NCBI RefSeq assembly: GCF_050627025.1
Contig: NZ_CP192472.1
Length of the DNA: 64,000 nt
Source of the DNA: Variovorax paradoxus_P
Lineage (GTDB): Bacteria > Pseudomonadota > Gammaproteobacteria > Burkholderiales > Burkholderiaceae_C
Direction: 5' to 3' (one strand)
In this document: piece by piece, positions 52,774 to 61,410 of the stretch
Layout: each line of letters begins with the position of its first letter
Numbering within the stretch: position 1 is the stretch's first letter
The notes under the pieces: model-generated
Seen by the model: the letters and a program-made list of their open reading frames with translations, nothing else
What the model was told of the DNA's origin: nothing
Database searches by the model: none
Made by a program: the position numbers and the translations under genes

Positions 52774-53662
52774 GGCATTCGCGCAGCAGTTCGGCACCTG
52801 CACCGGGTGTCTTGTCGGCGCGGTGGCAAAAGTGGCACTGCTGGCTTGTCGCGCCTTCAGGGCCGATGCGGCTGACCGGCAGTTGCACCAGGGTTCCCGC
52901 GGCCAGGTCGCCCGCCACCAGCCATGAAGGCATCTTTCCCCATCCGAGGCCGGCGCGCAGCAGCGCGAGCTTGATGTACATGTCGGTCACGCGCCAGGTC
53001 GAAGGCGAGAGCACGTCGATGTCGTAGCCCTGGGTGAGTGTGCTCGGGTCTTCCACCACGATTTGCACGTGCTCCGCCGCGGCGGTGTCCAGGTCTTTGG
53101 CGCCGCGCCGCGCCGCGTGGGCCGCCAGCGCGTGCGAGGGTGCTGCAACGGCCAGCGTATGCAGCGGCATCAAGAATTCACGGCTGATTTTTTCGTCGGC
53201 ATGGCCGAAGGCCGCAATGGCCAGGTCGCATCGGCCCGAACTCAGTGCATCGATCGTGCCGCCCATGGAGCTGTACTCCACGCGGACCGCAATGCTCGGG
53301 TAGACCGCGTGCATGCCGCGCAGGGCACTTGCCAGAAGGTCGGGCGGAAAAAGCGTGTCGACTGCCACGGCCAGCCCGAGCTCTACGCCTTGCTCGAGCC
53401 CCTGCGCACGCGAGCGCAGAGCCTCGACCTTCGACAGGATGACCCTCACGTCGCCCAGCAGCGCCTTGCCCGTGGGCGTGAGCACCGGCTTGTGGCCGGA
53501 GCGGTCGAAGAGCCGCACCTGCAACTGCTCTTCGAGATTGGCAATGGCATGGCTCACCGCAGACTGCACACGGTGCAGCCGAGCGGCGCCCGCACGAAAA
53601 CTTCCGGCGTCCGCCACGGCGACGAACATCTGCATCTGGCTGAGCGTGAGGATGTCCAGCAT
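52637..53662 (-). CDS. LysR family regulator with long C-terminal extension
   Basis: 341 residues, about 40 longer than usual. The N-terminal HTH is LSQMQMFVAVADAGSFRAGA and VQSAVSHAIANLEEQLQVRLF; the effector domain runs to about residue 300. The remaining Pro/Arg/Ala/Ser-rich tail (from about AEAKAAEPG) is encoded antisense to the end of the osmoprotectant permease gene, a 137-bp convergent overlap. The tail looks like accidental extension after loss of an earlier stop codon. It is divergent from an MFS gene 74 bp away and most likely controls it. Confidence 0.9.
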   Translation of the reverse strand: MLDILTLSQMQMFVAVADAGSFRAGAARLHRVQSAVSHAIANLEEQLQVRLFDRSGHKPVLTPTGKALLGDVRVILSKVEALRSRAQGLEQGVELGLAVAVDTLFPPDLLASALRGMHAVYPSIAVRVEYSSMGGTIDALSSGRCDLAIAAFGHADEKISREFLMPLHTLAVAAPSHALAAHAARRGAKDLDTAAAEHVQIVVEDPSTLTQGYDIDVLSPSTWRVTDMYIKLALLRAGLGWGKMPSWLVAGDLAAGTLVQLPVSRIGPEGATSQQCHFCHRADKTPGAGAELLRECLKAEAKAAEPGAAGASSFPRVRRSPRSAAPAPQPAARPPKAVRGR

Positions 53663-53704
53663 GATCTTCTCAATCGATTGACTTGGCCGATATTATTCGC
53701 TTTC

Positions 53705-53718
53705 ATTGATCATGCAAT
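53705..53718. promoter_or_regulatory. LysR-type binding site between lysR and MFS gene
   Basis: ATTG-N6-CAAT dyad in the divergent gap. On the leftward strand TTGCAT, a 16-bp spacer and TAATAT form a plausible lysR promoter overlapping this site, which is the usual autoregulatory arrangement. Confidence 0.5.
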
Positions 53719-53735
53719 CGCCGCAAAGTAGCGGC

Positions 53736-54986
53736 ATGCAGAAGCAATTCGAAATGGCCGGCGCACCACCCGCCGCCCCTCTCCACCCTTCTCCGACTTC
53801 GTCTTCAACGCACTGGCGCGGCGTGGCGCTGGTGGTGGCCGCCGGCGTGGTGGCTTCCCTTCAGGTCGGCAAGGTCGCCATTGCGGTGCCGGAGCTGCGC
53901 GCCGATTTCGGGCTCGACCTCTCGATGGTCGGTTGGCTGATGGCAATGTTCTCGCTGCTGGGCGTGGCCGGCGCGGTGCCGGTTGGCGCGTGGGTCGCAC
54001 GTGCCGGCGACCGGCGCCTGGTGGTTGCGGGGCTGCTGGCCATTGCCGCGGGGAGCACGGCGGGTGCGCTGGCAGGCGGCGTTGCAGTGCTGCTGGCCGG
54101 TCGCATCGTCGAGGGCCTGGGTTTTGTGCTGATCACCATTGCCGGTCCGTCGGTGCTGCAACGCATGGTTTCGCCCGGCGGCAAAGACCTGGCCTTTGCA
54201 ATCTGGAGTTGCTTCATGCCGACGGGCATTGCAATAGCGCTGTTCAGCGGGTCGCTTCTCGATGGATGGCGCGGCTTCTGGCTGGGCAATGCCGCGCTTG
54301 CAGCCCTGCTCGCGTTGTTGCTGCTGCTTGGCGTTCCGCGTAGCGTCGGCGGCAGTGCCGCGCCGGTGTCATGGCACAGCATGGCGCGTGATGCAGCCGA
54401 CACCGCAAAGGCGGGTGCTCCTGCGTTGATCGCGGCCTCGTTCGTCATCTACAGCCTGCAGTTCTTCGCGCTCTTCAGCTTTCTGCCGGTGCTGTTGATC
54501 GAGCGCATGGGCGTGGACATGGCCGCAGCCGGGTCGCTGAGCGCGGTGGCCTGCTGCGTCAACGTGGCGGGCAATCTTGTGGCTGGCGTGCTGTTGAAGC
54601 GCGGCGTTGCGCGCTGGCTGCTGGCGGCTGTTGCCAGTGCATCGATGGGCCTATCGGCCATCGGCATATTCCTGCCGGTGCTCGGCGCTGTGCCGGCCTT
54701 CTTGCTGTGCCTGGTTTTTTCAGGCGCTGGCGGCCTGCTTCCGGCAACGCTGATCGGCACCTCGCCCATCGTGGCACCCAGCGCGCGGCTGGTGCCGATG
54801 TCGATGGGCCTTCTCATGCTGGGCAGCAATCTCGGCCAGATGATCGGCCCGTTGATCGTGGGCGGTGCGGTGGATTTGCTGGGCTGGCCTGCGGCAGCCG
54901 TTATCGTTGCCGTGGCGGGAGCAATGGGGGTGCTGCTTGCACTGGGCCTGCGGCGCTCGATGGCACGCCGCGGCCACCCGCTTTGA
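53736..54986 (+). CDS. MFS transporter (CynX/NimT-like)
   Basis: 416 residues, 12 membrane segments. The TM2-3 loop GAWVARAGDRRLVVAGLLA and the overall pattern match MFS proteins that move cyanate, nitroimidazole or organic anions; no specific substrate can be given. The start was set at ATG 53736; ATG 53712 is also in frame but lies inside the LysR-type dyad. Divergent from the lysR gene, which probably regulates it. Confidence 0.84.
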   Translation: MQKQFEMAGAPPAAPLHPSPTSSSTHWRGVALVVAAGVVASLQVGKVAIAVPELRADFGLDLSMVGWLMAMFSLLGVAGAVPVGAWVARAGDRRLVVAGLLAIAAGSTAGALAGGVAVLLAGRIVEGLGFVLITIAGPSVLQRMVSPGGKDLAFAIWSCFMPTGIAIALFSGSLLDGWRGFWLGNAALAALLALLLLLGVPRSVGGSAAPVSWHSMARDAADTAKAGAPALIAASFVIYSLQFFALFSFLPVLLIERMGVDMAAAGSLSAVACCVNVAGNLVAGVLLKRGVARWLLAAVASASMGLSAIGIFLPVLGAVPAFLLCLVFSGAGGLLPATLIGTSPIVAPSARLVPMSMGLLMLGSNLGQMIGPLIVGGAVDLLGWPAAAVIVAVAGAMGVLLALGLRRSMARRGHPL

Positions 54987-55007
54987 AGGCGGGTGGCCTG
55001 GAGAACA

Positions 55008-56444
55008 TCAAGCCAGCGTGTAGGCCGTCTTCACGGTGGTGAAGAACTCTTGCGCGTACTTGCCCTGCTCGCGCGGGCCGTAGCTCGAGCCCTTGCGGCC
55101 GCCGAACGGCACGTGGTAATCAACCCCTGCCGTCGGCAGGTTCACCATCACCATGCCGGCCTGGCTGTGGCGCTTGAAGTGCGTGGCGTACTTCAGGCTC
55201 GTGGTTGCAATGCCTGCAGAGAGGCCAAACTCCGTGTCGTTGGCCGTGGCCAGCGCTTCTTCGTAGTTCTTCACACGAATCACGCTCGCCACCGGGCCAA
55301 AGATTTCTTCCTTGTTGATGCGCATGGCGGCCGCCGTTTCGCTGAAGAGCGCCGGCGACATGTAGTAGCCGTCGGTCTCCAGCTTGAGCAGCTCGCCGCC
55401 CGCAGCCAGCGTGGCGCCTTCGCCCTTGCCGATGGCCACGTATTCCATGTCCTGGTCGAGTTGCGACTTGGACGAGACGGGGCCGATGTCGGTGCCCTGC
55501 GCCAGCGCATCGCCCACCTTGATCTTGGCCATGCGGGCCTTCATCGCATCGATGAACTTGGGGTAGATGCCTTCGGTGACGATCAGGCGGCTGGAGGCCG
55601 TGCAGCGCTGGCCGGTGGAATAGAACGCGCTTTGCACGCTCAGTTCCACGGCCTGGGCCAGGTCGGCGTCGTCCAGGATGACCTGCGGGTTCTTGCCGCC
55701 CATCTCCAACTGCACCTTCTTGTGGTTCGTCACGCACTGGACGGCGATGTTGCGGCCCACGCCCACCGAGCCGGTGAAGCTGATGGCGTGGATGCCGGGG
55801 TGGTTGACCAGCGCATTGCCGATCACGCTGCCGCGGCCCATCACCAGGTTGAACACCCCGGCCGGAATGCCCGAGCGGCTGATGATTTCGGCCAGCGCCC
55901 AGGCGCAGCCGGGCACCAGGTCGGCGGGCTTCAGGACCACGCAGTTGCCAAAGGCCAGCGCGGGTGCGATCTTCCAGGCCGGAATGGCAATGGGAAAGTT
56001 CCAGGGCGTGATGAGGCCGACCACGCCGACCGGCTCGCGCGTGATTTCCACGCCGATGTTGGGGCGCACCGAGGGCACGATCTCGCCCGAGAGGCGCAGG
56101 CATTCGCCGGCGAAGAACTTGAAGATATGGCCGGCGCGGGTGGCTTCGCCGATGCCTTCGGCGCGGGTCTTGCCTTCTTCGCGCGCAAGCAGGGTGCCGA
56201 GTTCTTCCTTGCGGGCAAGGATTTCGGTACCGATCTTGTCGAGCGCATCGGAGCGTGCCTGGATGCCGCCGGTCGCCCAGGCGGGGAAGGCAGCGGTGGC
56301 AGCAGCCACGGCATCGTCGACGTGCGAGGCATCACCCTGCGTGTACTGGCCCAGCACGTCGGCCAGGTTGCTCGGGTTGAGGTTGGGGCTGTAGCTTGCG
56401 CCGGCACGCCATTCGCCGCCAATCAGGTTGTCGAAGTTTTGCAT
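55008..56444 (-). CDS. Alpha-ketoglutarate semialdehyde dehydrogenase (ALDH family)
   Basis: 478 residues, normal ALDH length. Motifs: TPWNFPIAIPAWKIAPAL, SFTGSVGVGRNIA for NAD(P) binding, the general-base Glu in LEMGGKNPQVI, and catalytic Cys in STGQRCTASSRL. The terminal GVDYHVPFGGRKGSSYGPRE is typical of the KGSADH branch. It oxidises 2,5-dioxopentanoate to 2-oxoglutarate, the last step of the aldarate pathway. It lies 84 bp downstream of the glucarate dehydratase gene in the same leftward operon. The specific substrate is inferred largely from the surrounding pathway genes. Confidence 0.92.
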   Translation of the reverse strand: MQNFDNLIGGEWRAGASYSPNLNPSNLADVLGQYTQGDASHVDDAVAAATAAFPAWATGGIQARSDALDKIGTEILARKEELGTLLAREEGKTRAEGIGEATRAGHIFKFFAGECLRLSGEIVPSVRPNIGVEITREPVGVVGLITPWNFPIAIPAWKIAPALAFGNCVVLKPADLVPGCAWALAEIISRSGIPAGVFNLVMGRGSVIGNALVNHPGIHAISFTGSVGVGRNIAVQCVTNHKKVQLEMGGKNPQVILDDADLAQAVELSVQSAFYSTGQRCTASSRLIVTEGIYPKFIDAMKARMAKIKVGDALAQGTDIGPVSSKSQLDQDMEYVAIGKGEGATLAAGGELLKLETDGYYMSPALFSETAAAMRINKEEIFGPVASVIRVKNYEEALATANDTEFGLSAGIATTSLKYATHFKRHSQAGMVMVNLPTAGVDYHVPFGGRKGSSYGPREQGKYAQEFFTTVKTAYTLA

Positions 56445-56528
56445 GAGTGTTCCTTGCTGCTCGATGGAAAGAAAGAAGCCGGATCACTGGGTGTCCGGCT
56501 GCGGAAATGGAAACGCGAGACTAAACGT

Positions 56529-57884
56529 TCAACGAACCAGGCATGGTTTTTTATTGTCGAAAGTCCATCCCGGGATCAGGTATTGCATGGCCTGCGCATC
56601 GTTGCGAGCACCCAGCCCGTGCTTCAGGTAGAGCTGGTGCGCCTTCTCGACTTCGTCCATGTCGAGCTCGATGCCCAGCCCGCCGCGGGTCGGCACCTTC
56701 ACGAAACCGCCTTCGATCTGCAGCGGCGCCTTGGTCAGGTGCTGGCCGTCCTGCCAGATCCAGTGCGTGTCGATGGCCGTGACCTTGCCCGGTGCTGCCG
56801 CCGCCACATGCGTGAACATGGCGAGCGACACATCGAAGTGGTTGTTCGAATGCGAGCCCCAGGTGAGGCCCCAGGCCTGGCACAGTTGCGCCACGCGCAC
56901 GGAGCCCTGCATGGTCCAGAAATGCGGATCGGCCAGGGGAATGTCCACCGACTGCAGCGAGAGGCTGTGCACCATCTCGCGCCAGTCGGTCGCAACCATG
57001 TTGGTGGCGGTCGGGAGGCCCGTGGCACGGCGAAACTCCGCCATGACCTCGCGGCCGGAGAACACGCCTTCGGCACCGCACGGGTCTTCGGCATAGGCCA
57101 TGACGCCATGCAGGTCGCGGCACAGGCGAATGGCATCTTGCAGCAGCCAGCCGCCATTGGGGTCGAGCGTGACGCGCGCTTGTGGAAAGCGCTCGTGCAG
57201 CGCACGAATGGCTTCCACCTCTTCTTCGCCGCGCAAAACGCCGCCCTTGAGCTTGAAGTCGGTAAAGCCGTAGCGCGCATGCGTGGCTTCGGCCAGGCGC
57301 ACGATGGCTTCGGGCGTCATCGCTTCTTCGTGGCGCAGGCGGAACCAGTCGTTGTCGGCGCCGGGGTCGCTTTCGTACGGCAGGTCTGTCTTGTTGCGGT
57401 CGCCCACGTAGAACAGGTAGCCGAGCATCTGCACGGCATCGCGCTGCTGGCCTTCGCCAAGCAGTGCGGCCACCGGCACCTCGAGGTGCTGGCCCAGCAG
57501 GTCGAGCAGCGCCGCCTCGACGGCGGTGACCGCATGAATGGTCACGCGCAGGTCGAAGGTCTGCTGCCCGCGCCCTCCGCTGTCGCGGTTGGCGAAGGCG
57601 CTGCGCATGTTGTTGAGCACTGCGTTGTGGCGGCCGAGGGGCTGGCCCACGATGAGGCCGCGTGCATCTTCGAGTGTCTGGCGGATTTTTTCGCCGCCGG
57701 GCACTTCGCCGACGCCGGTGTTGCCGGCGCTGTCGGTCAGGATCAGCAGGTTGCGCGTAAAGAACGGGCCATGCGCACCGCTCAGGTTCATCAGCATGCT
57801 GTCGTGGCCCGCGACGGGAACCACGCGCATGCCGGTGACCACGGGCGCGCCAGAAACGGAAGAAGCGGAGGCTGGAATTGTCAT
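56529..57884 (-). CDS. gudD: Glucarate dehydratase
   Basis: 451 residues, equal to known GudD. Enolase-superfamily catalytic elements are all present: Lys pair in FTDFKLKGGVL, metal ligands in VTLDPNGGWLL and YAEDPCGAEG, then TNMVATDWREM and the catalytic His in WGSHSNNHFDVS. It dehydrates D-glucarate (and L-idarate) to 5-keto-4-deoxy-D-glucarate. It is in line with the kdgD-type and KGSADH genes, so the three steps from aldarate to 2-oxoglutarate are encoded together. Confidence 0.95.
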   Translation of the reverse strand: MTIPASASSVSGAPVVTGMRVVPVAGHDSMLMNLSGAHGPFFTRNLLILTDSAGNTGVGEVPGGEKIRQTLEDARGLIVGQPLGRHNAVLNNMRSAFANRDSGGRGQQTFDLRVTIHAVTAVEAALLDLLGQHLEVPVAALLGEGQQRDAVQMLGYLFYVGDRNKTDLPYESDPGADNDWFRLRHEEAMTPEAIVRLAEATHARYGFTDFKLKGGVLRGEEEVEAIRALHERFPQARVTLDPNGGWLLQDAIRLCRDLHGVMAYAEDPCGAEGVFSGREVMAEFRRATGLPTATNMVATDWREMVHSLSLQSVDIPLADPHFWTMQGSVRVAQLCQAWGLTWGSHSNNHFDVSLAMFTHVAAAAPGKVTAIDTHWIWQDGQHLTKAPLQIEGGFVKVPTRGGLGIELDMDEVEKAHQLYLKHGLGARNDAQAMQYLIPGWTFDNKKPCLVR

Positions 57885-57916
57885 TTGCGCGAAACCTGAT
57901 GAATGCTTGCTGGATG

Positions 57917-58366
57917 CTAGATGCGCACGGCTTGCCGGGCCAGCAACTTCCAGTCGTTGCCCTGCTTCTTCCAGATGCCGAGGATCTTCAGCGCCACCTT
58001 GCCGGGCTTGCCCGAGTCCAGGGTGTCGGCCGCGAGTGTATGACGCACGATGGCCGTGTCACCGCCGACCACCTTGATGGTCTGCTCGGTAATGGTGATG
58101 CTGACGAAGTCGGACTTGCCGGCAATCAGGTCGCCGATGAAGCTGTCCTTGGTGTCCACCCTGCCGCCCGAATGGCCGTAGCTCAGGTCGTCGGCCACCA
58201 GCGCGCCAAGGGCAGCCGGGGTCGGGTCGATCATTGCAACGCGCAGGCGCTCGGCGGCAGCGGCCACCGCCGGCTCCGCCGATGCGCCACCGCCCGCGGG
58301 CATCATTGCGCAGCCGGTGAAAACGACCGCCGAAGCGGCCACGAGAAAAAGCTTTTTGATGAACAT
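57917..58366 (-). CDS. SnoaL/NTF2-like (DUF4440-type) lipoprotein
   Basis: 149 residues. A lipoprotein signal ends in FTGC (Cys19), followed by a Gly/Ala linker and a single NTF2-like alpha-beta cone (ERLRVAMIDPTPAALGALVA, then DDLSYGHSGGRVDTKDSFI and the C-terminal KILGIWKKQGNDWKLLARQ). This family is often non-enzymatic or a small-ligand binder. It lies between gudD and the kdgD-type gene (32 and 40 bp gaps), inside the aldarate operon, so a role in aldarate/uronate handling in the envelope is suggested by context only. Confidence 0.8.
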   Translation of the reverse strand: MFIKKLFLVAASAVVFTGCAMMPAGGGASAEPAVAAAAERLRVAMIDPTPAALGALVADDLSYGHSGGRVDTKDSFIGDLIAGKSDFVSITITEQTIKVVGGDTAIVRHTLAADTLDSGKPGKVALKILGIWKKQGNDWKLLARQAVRI

Positions 58367-58406
58367 GTGTCGTTGTCTCCGTTGTTGTTTTTGCTGATCT
58401 GGCCGT

Positions 58407-59318
58407 TTACTGCGGGCCGAGAGCGTCGATGAGCGCCTTGAGCTTCTCCATCTCGGCAGGCTTCAGGTCGGTAAGCGGTGCGCGCACCGGGCCCGCGTCG
58501 TGGCCGACGATCTTGGCGCCGGCCTTGACGATGCTCACTGCATAGCCAGGCGTGATGTTGCGCAGTTCGAGGTAGGGCATGAAGAAGTTCTTCAGCAGGC
58601 GATGCTGCGTGGCCATGTCGTCGTCGCGCACGGCTTCATAGAACTGCACGGCGGTCTTCGGAATGAAGTTGAAGACGGCCGACGAATACACCGGCGTGCC
58701 CATGGCCTTGTAGGCCGCTGCATAGACTTCTGCCGTGGGCAGGCCGCCCAGGTAGGCAAAGCGGTCGCCCATCTTCTGGTAGATGGCAACCATGGCTTCG
58801 ATGTCGCCGATGCCGTCCTTGAAGCCGACAAGGTTCGGGTTGCGTTCAGCCAGGCCGGCCAGCGTTTCGGGCTTGAGGCGGCTGGTGGCGCGGTTGTAGA
58901 CGATGACGCCGAATTTCACGCTCTTGCAGACGGCCTCGACGTGCGCGGCCAGGCCTTCCTGGCCGGCTTCGGTCAGGTAGTGGGGCAGCAGCAGGATGCC
59001 GTGCGCGCCGGCCTTCTCGGCTTCTTGCGCGCACTGGATGGCAAAGCGCGTGGGGCCACCGGCGCCCGCGATGATCGGCACAACGCCGCGGCAGGTGTCG
59101 ACCGCGGTCTTGATGATGCCGGGGTACTCGTCGCCCGTCAGCGAGAAGAACTCACCCGTGCCGCCGGCCGCGAACAGCGCGCTTGCGCCGTAGGGAGCAA
59201 GCCATTCGAGACGCTTCTCGTAGCTGCTCTTGTTGAAGTCTCCGTTCGCGTCGAAGTCGGTCAACGGGAACGAGAGCAGGCCGGAGCCCATGATGGATTT
59301 GAGTTCTTGAGGGTTCAT
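58407..59318 (-). CDS. kdgD: 5-dehydro-4-deoxyglucarate dehydratase
   Basis: 303 residues. DHDPS/NAL superfamily barrel: FAAGGTGEFFSLTGDEY (substrate carboxylate binding), catalytic Tyr in VIVYNRATS and Schiff-base Lys in LVGFKDGIGDIEAM. It converts 5-keto-4-deoxy-D-glucarate to 2,5-dioxopentanoate plus CO2 and water. The ATG at 59318 matches the family start MNPQELKSIMGSGLLSFP; the longer frame was rejected. Gene order Bug - kdgD - lipoprotein - gudD - KGSADH suggests one leftward operon. Confidence 0.95.
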   Translation of the reverse strand: MNPQELKSIMGSGLLSFPLTDFDANGDFNKSSYEKRLEWLAPYGASALFAAGGTGEFFSLTGDEYPGIIKTAVDTCRGVVPIIAGAGGPTRFAIQCAQEAEKAGAHGILLLPHYLTEAGQEGLAAHVEAVCKSVKFGVIVYNRATSRLKPETLAGLAERNPNLVGFKDGIGDIEAMVAIYQKMGDRFAYLGGLPTAEVYAAAYKAMGTPVYSSAVFNFIPKTAVQFYEAVRDDDMATQHRLLKNFFMPYLELRNITPGYAVSIVKAGAKIVGHDAGPVRAPLTDLKPAEMEKLKALIDALGPQ

Positions 59319-59364
59319 CGAGGCACCAATGAGAGTGAGTTGAAAAATGAATCGGGAGAGGCAG

Positions 59365-60339
59365 TCAGTCCAGCTTGATGCCGGCGTCGGCAACCACCTT
59401 GGCCCAACGCGCGCGCTCCTTGCCGAAGAACTGCTCTTCTTCGGCCGGCGCCATGGTCACGACTTCGGCGCCCTGCCCTGCAAGGCGCGAGCGGATGTCG
59501 GCCGCGCGGATGACGGTGATCAGCTCTTTGTTGAGACGCTGGACAATGGCGTCGGGCGTGCCCCTGGCAACCCGTACGCCCTGCCACGTGCCGGACTCGA
59601 AACCGGCAATGCCCTGCTCCGCAATGGTGGGCACTTCGCCGATGAGCGGCATGCGCGTCGACTTGGAAACGCCGAGCACCTTGAGCTTGCCGCTTTGAAC
59701 GTGCGGCAGGGTGGCGAGCATGCCGTTCATCAGAATCTGGGTTTGACCCGCAACGGTGTCTTGCACCGCTTGCACGCCGCCCTTGTAGGGCACGTATTGC
59801 CAGCGCGCGCCGCTGGCACGCTCGAGCGCCACGCCGGCAAGGTGCGGCGCGCTGCCTGTGGCGGTCACCGCAAAATTGATTTCCGACTTCTTCGACAGTG
59901 CGACCAGTTCCTTCAGGTTGTTGGCCTGAACCGAGGGGTGCACCACCAGCAAATGGGGCGAATAGGCCAGCATGGTCACGCCGCGCAGGTCCTTCGAAGG
60001 ATCGAACGACAGCTTGGTATAGACAGAGGGGCTGATGGCGAGTGCGCCCACGTCGCACAGCAGGAGCGTGTAGCCATCGGGCTTGGACTTGGCGACGTAG
60101 TCGGCGCCAAGGTTGCCGTTGGCCCCGGGCTTGTTCTCTACGATGACTGGCTGGCCAAGCGCCTCGGACAGCGGCTGGCTGATGGAGCGGGCGATGATGT
60201 CGGACGAACCACCCGGCGGATACGGCACAACAATGCGCACGGGCTTCGTGGGCCAGGCGTCCGCCGCATGTGCGCCGCTGGCTGCAAGCACCCCGCCGCC
60301 AAGGGCGCCGAGCACCAGATCACGTCTTTTCAAGCTCAT
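59365..60339 (-). CDS. Bug-family tripartite tricarboxylate transporter substrate-binding protein
   Basis: 324 residues. A Tat-like signal (KRRDLVLGALGGGVLAASGAH region, residues 4-25) precedes the Bug start PVRIVVPYPPGGSSDIIARS and VENKPGANGNLGADYV. It should bind a carboxylate in the periplasm, plausibly glucarate, galactarate or a uronate here. No TctA/TctB genes are adjacent. It is the first gene of the aldarate operon, and its upstream region carries a GTTGTACGA element shared with the gntR control region. Confidence 0.9.
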   Translation of the reverse strand: MSLKRRDLVLGALGGGVLAASGAHAADAWPTKPVRIVVPYPPGGSSDIIARSISQPLSEALGQPVIVENKPGANGNLGADYVAKSKPDGYTLLLCDVGALAISPSVYTKLSFDPSKDLRGVTMLAYSPHLLVVHPSVQANNLKELVALSKKSEINFAVTATGSAPHLAGVALERASGARWQYVPYKGGVQAVQDTVAGQTQILMNGMLATLPHVQSGKLKVLGVSKSTRMPLIGEVPTIAEQGIAGFESGTWQGVRVARGTPDAIVQRLNKELITVIRAADIRSRLAGQGAEVVTMAPAEEEQFFGKERARWAKVVADAGIKLD

Positions 60340-60367
60340 TCAAGTCTCCTGCTGGTTTGTGTTGTCA

Positions 60368-60380
60368 GTCATCGTACAAC
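60368..60380. promoter_or_regulatory. Probable GntR operator upstream of the aldarate operon
   Basis: Read leftward the site is GTTGTACGATGAC; it matches GTTGTACGACAAC at 61261-61273 in 11 of 13 positions. It lies about 30-40 bp before the Bug start codon. Confidence 0.5.
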
Positions 60381-60420
60381 CATAAATAACAATTGTCCAC
60401 CTTCCCGACCGAAATTTCGA

Positions 60421-61236
60421 TCAGGAAGCCGCCGAGGGTGCTGCAGGTGCGGTCTGCTGGGCCGCTTCTTGCGCGACGCGCAGCCGCTCACGGCTGTTGG
60501 TCAGGTGGATGCGCATGGCCGCGCGGGCAGATTCGGGATCGCGGCGCGCAATGGCCGCATAGATCTCTTCATGCTCGCGGTTGACCCGGCTCAGGTATTC
60601 GCCGCGCCGGTCGTAGTTGCGAATGGCGGTGATGCGGGTGCGCGGAATGATCGTTGTACCCAGGTGGCTCATGATGTCCGCGAAATACGGATTGCCGGTG
60701 GCCTGGGCGATCTGCAGGTGAAAGCGGAAATCGGGCGCCACGGTGTCCCCTGCCACCGCCACGTTGCGCTCGAAATCGTCGAGCGCCTGGCGCATGGCGA
60801 GCAGGTGCTCTTCGGTGCGGCGCGAGGCGGCCAGCCCGGCGGATTCGGTTTCGAGGCTGATGCGAAGCTCGAGCACCGCCAAAACGTCTACGGAGTTGGC
60901 AATGTCGGTCGAGTCGAGCCGGAACATACCCGCTGCGCGCGGCTGCAAGACGAAGGTGCCGACGCCGTGGTGTGTTTCGACCAGCCCCGCGGCCTGCAGC
61001 TTCGACAGCGCTTCGCGCACCACGGTGCGGCTCACGCCGAACGACTTCATGATGGCCGATTCGGTGGGCAGCTTGTCGCCAGGGCGCAGCGACTGGTTGC
61101 GGATCTTCTCGCCCAGGTCTTCCACCAGCCCATGGGCAAGGCCGCGCGGGCGCGCTCGCCCCACAAAGGAGCCGCCGCCGGAGACTTCCGCCTTCGCGGG
61201 GGATATTGAGGGATTACCCGTAGCCGTTTGGACCAT
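60421..61236 (-). CDS. GntR family regulator (FadR/FCD type) of the uronate-aldarate genes
   Basis: 271 residues. N-terminal winged helix with LGEKIRNQSLRPGDKLPTE and FGVSRTVVREALSKLQAAGLV, then THHGVGTFVL and an FCD ligand domain with the FRFHLQIAQATGNPYF and REHEEIYAAI segments, which supply the usual metal-binding Asp/His residues. In related systems such regulators release DNA when they bind uronates or aldarates. It sits between the leftward aldarate operon and the rightward uronate operon. A TTG two codons upstream could also serve as start. Confidence 0.92.
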   Translation of the reverse strand: MVQTATGNPSISPAKAEVSGGGSFVGRARPRGLAHGLVEDLGEKIRNQSLRPGDKLPTESAIMKSFGVSRTVVREALSKLQAAGLVETHHGVGTFVLQPRAAGMFRLDSTDIANSVDVLAVLELRISLETESAGLAASRRTEEHLLAMRQALDDFERNVAVAGDTVAPDFRFHLQIAQATGNPYFADIMSHLGTTIIPRTRITAIRNYDRRGEYLSRVNREHEEIYAAIARRDPESARAAMRIHLTNSRERLRVAQEAAQQTAPAAPSAAS

Positions 61237-61243
61237 GGTCAAG

Positions 61244-61273
61244 ATAATAATCCCCTATTAGTTGTACGACAAC
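61244..61273 (-). promoter_or_regulatory. gntR promoter overlapped by palindromic operator
   Basis: Leftward: TTGTCG (-35), 17-bp spacer, TATTAT (-10). GTTGT-ACG-ACAAC at 61261-61273 is a perfect dyad that fits the FadR-type T-x-G-T-nnn-A-C-x-A pattern and covers the -35, so the regulator probably represses itself. The predicted start site is within a few bases of the ATG, so the mRNA may be leaderless. Confidence 0.55.
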
Positions 61274-61410
61274 AGATAACTTATCACTCCAGCCCTCCGT
61301 TAGCGCCGCTCTATCCATCGGCCGGTTATTTGGACTGACCTCCCATACGGCTGAGTTTCCCAGCCGCCGCCCCCTGACCGCCCAGACCAATCCATCACGC
61401 GCCAATAAAC

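Noticed and set aside
56477..56500. AGCCGGA-N10-TCCGGCT hairpin between gudD and the KGSADH gene
   Set aside because: No T-run and a large loop; could affect RNA processing but nothing else supports a function.
61281..61410. Search for the udh promoter in the gntR-udh gap
   Set aside because: No convincing -35/-10 pair with normal spacing was found on the rightward strand, so none is annotated.
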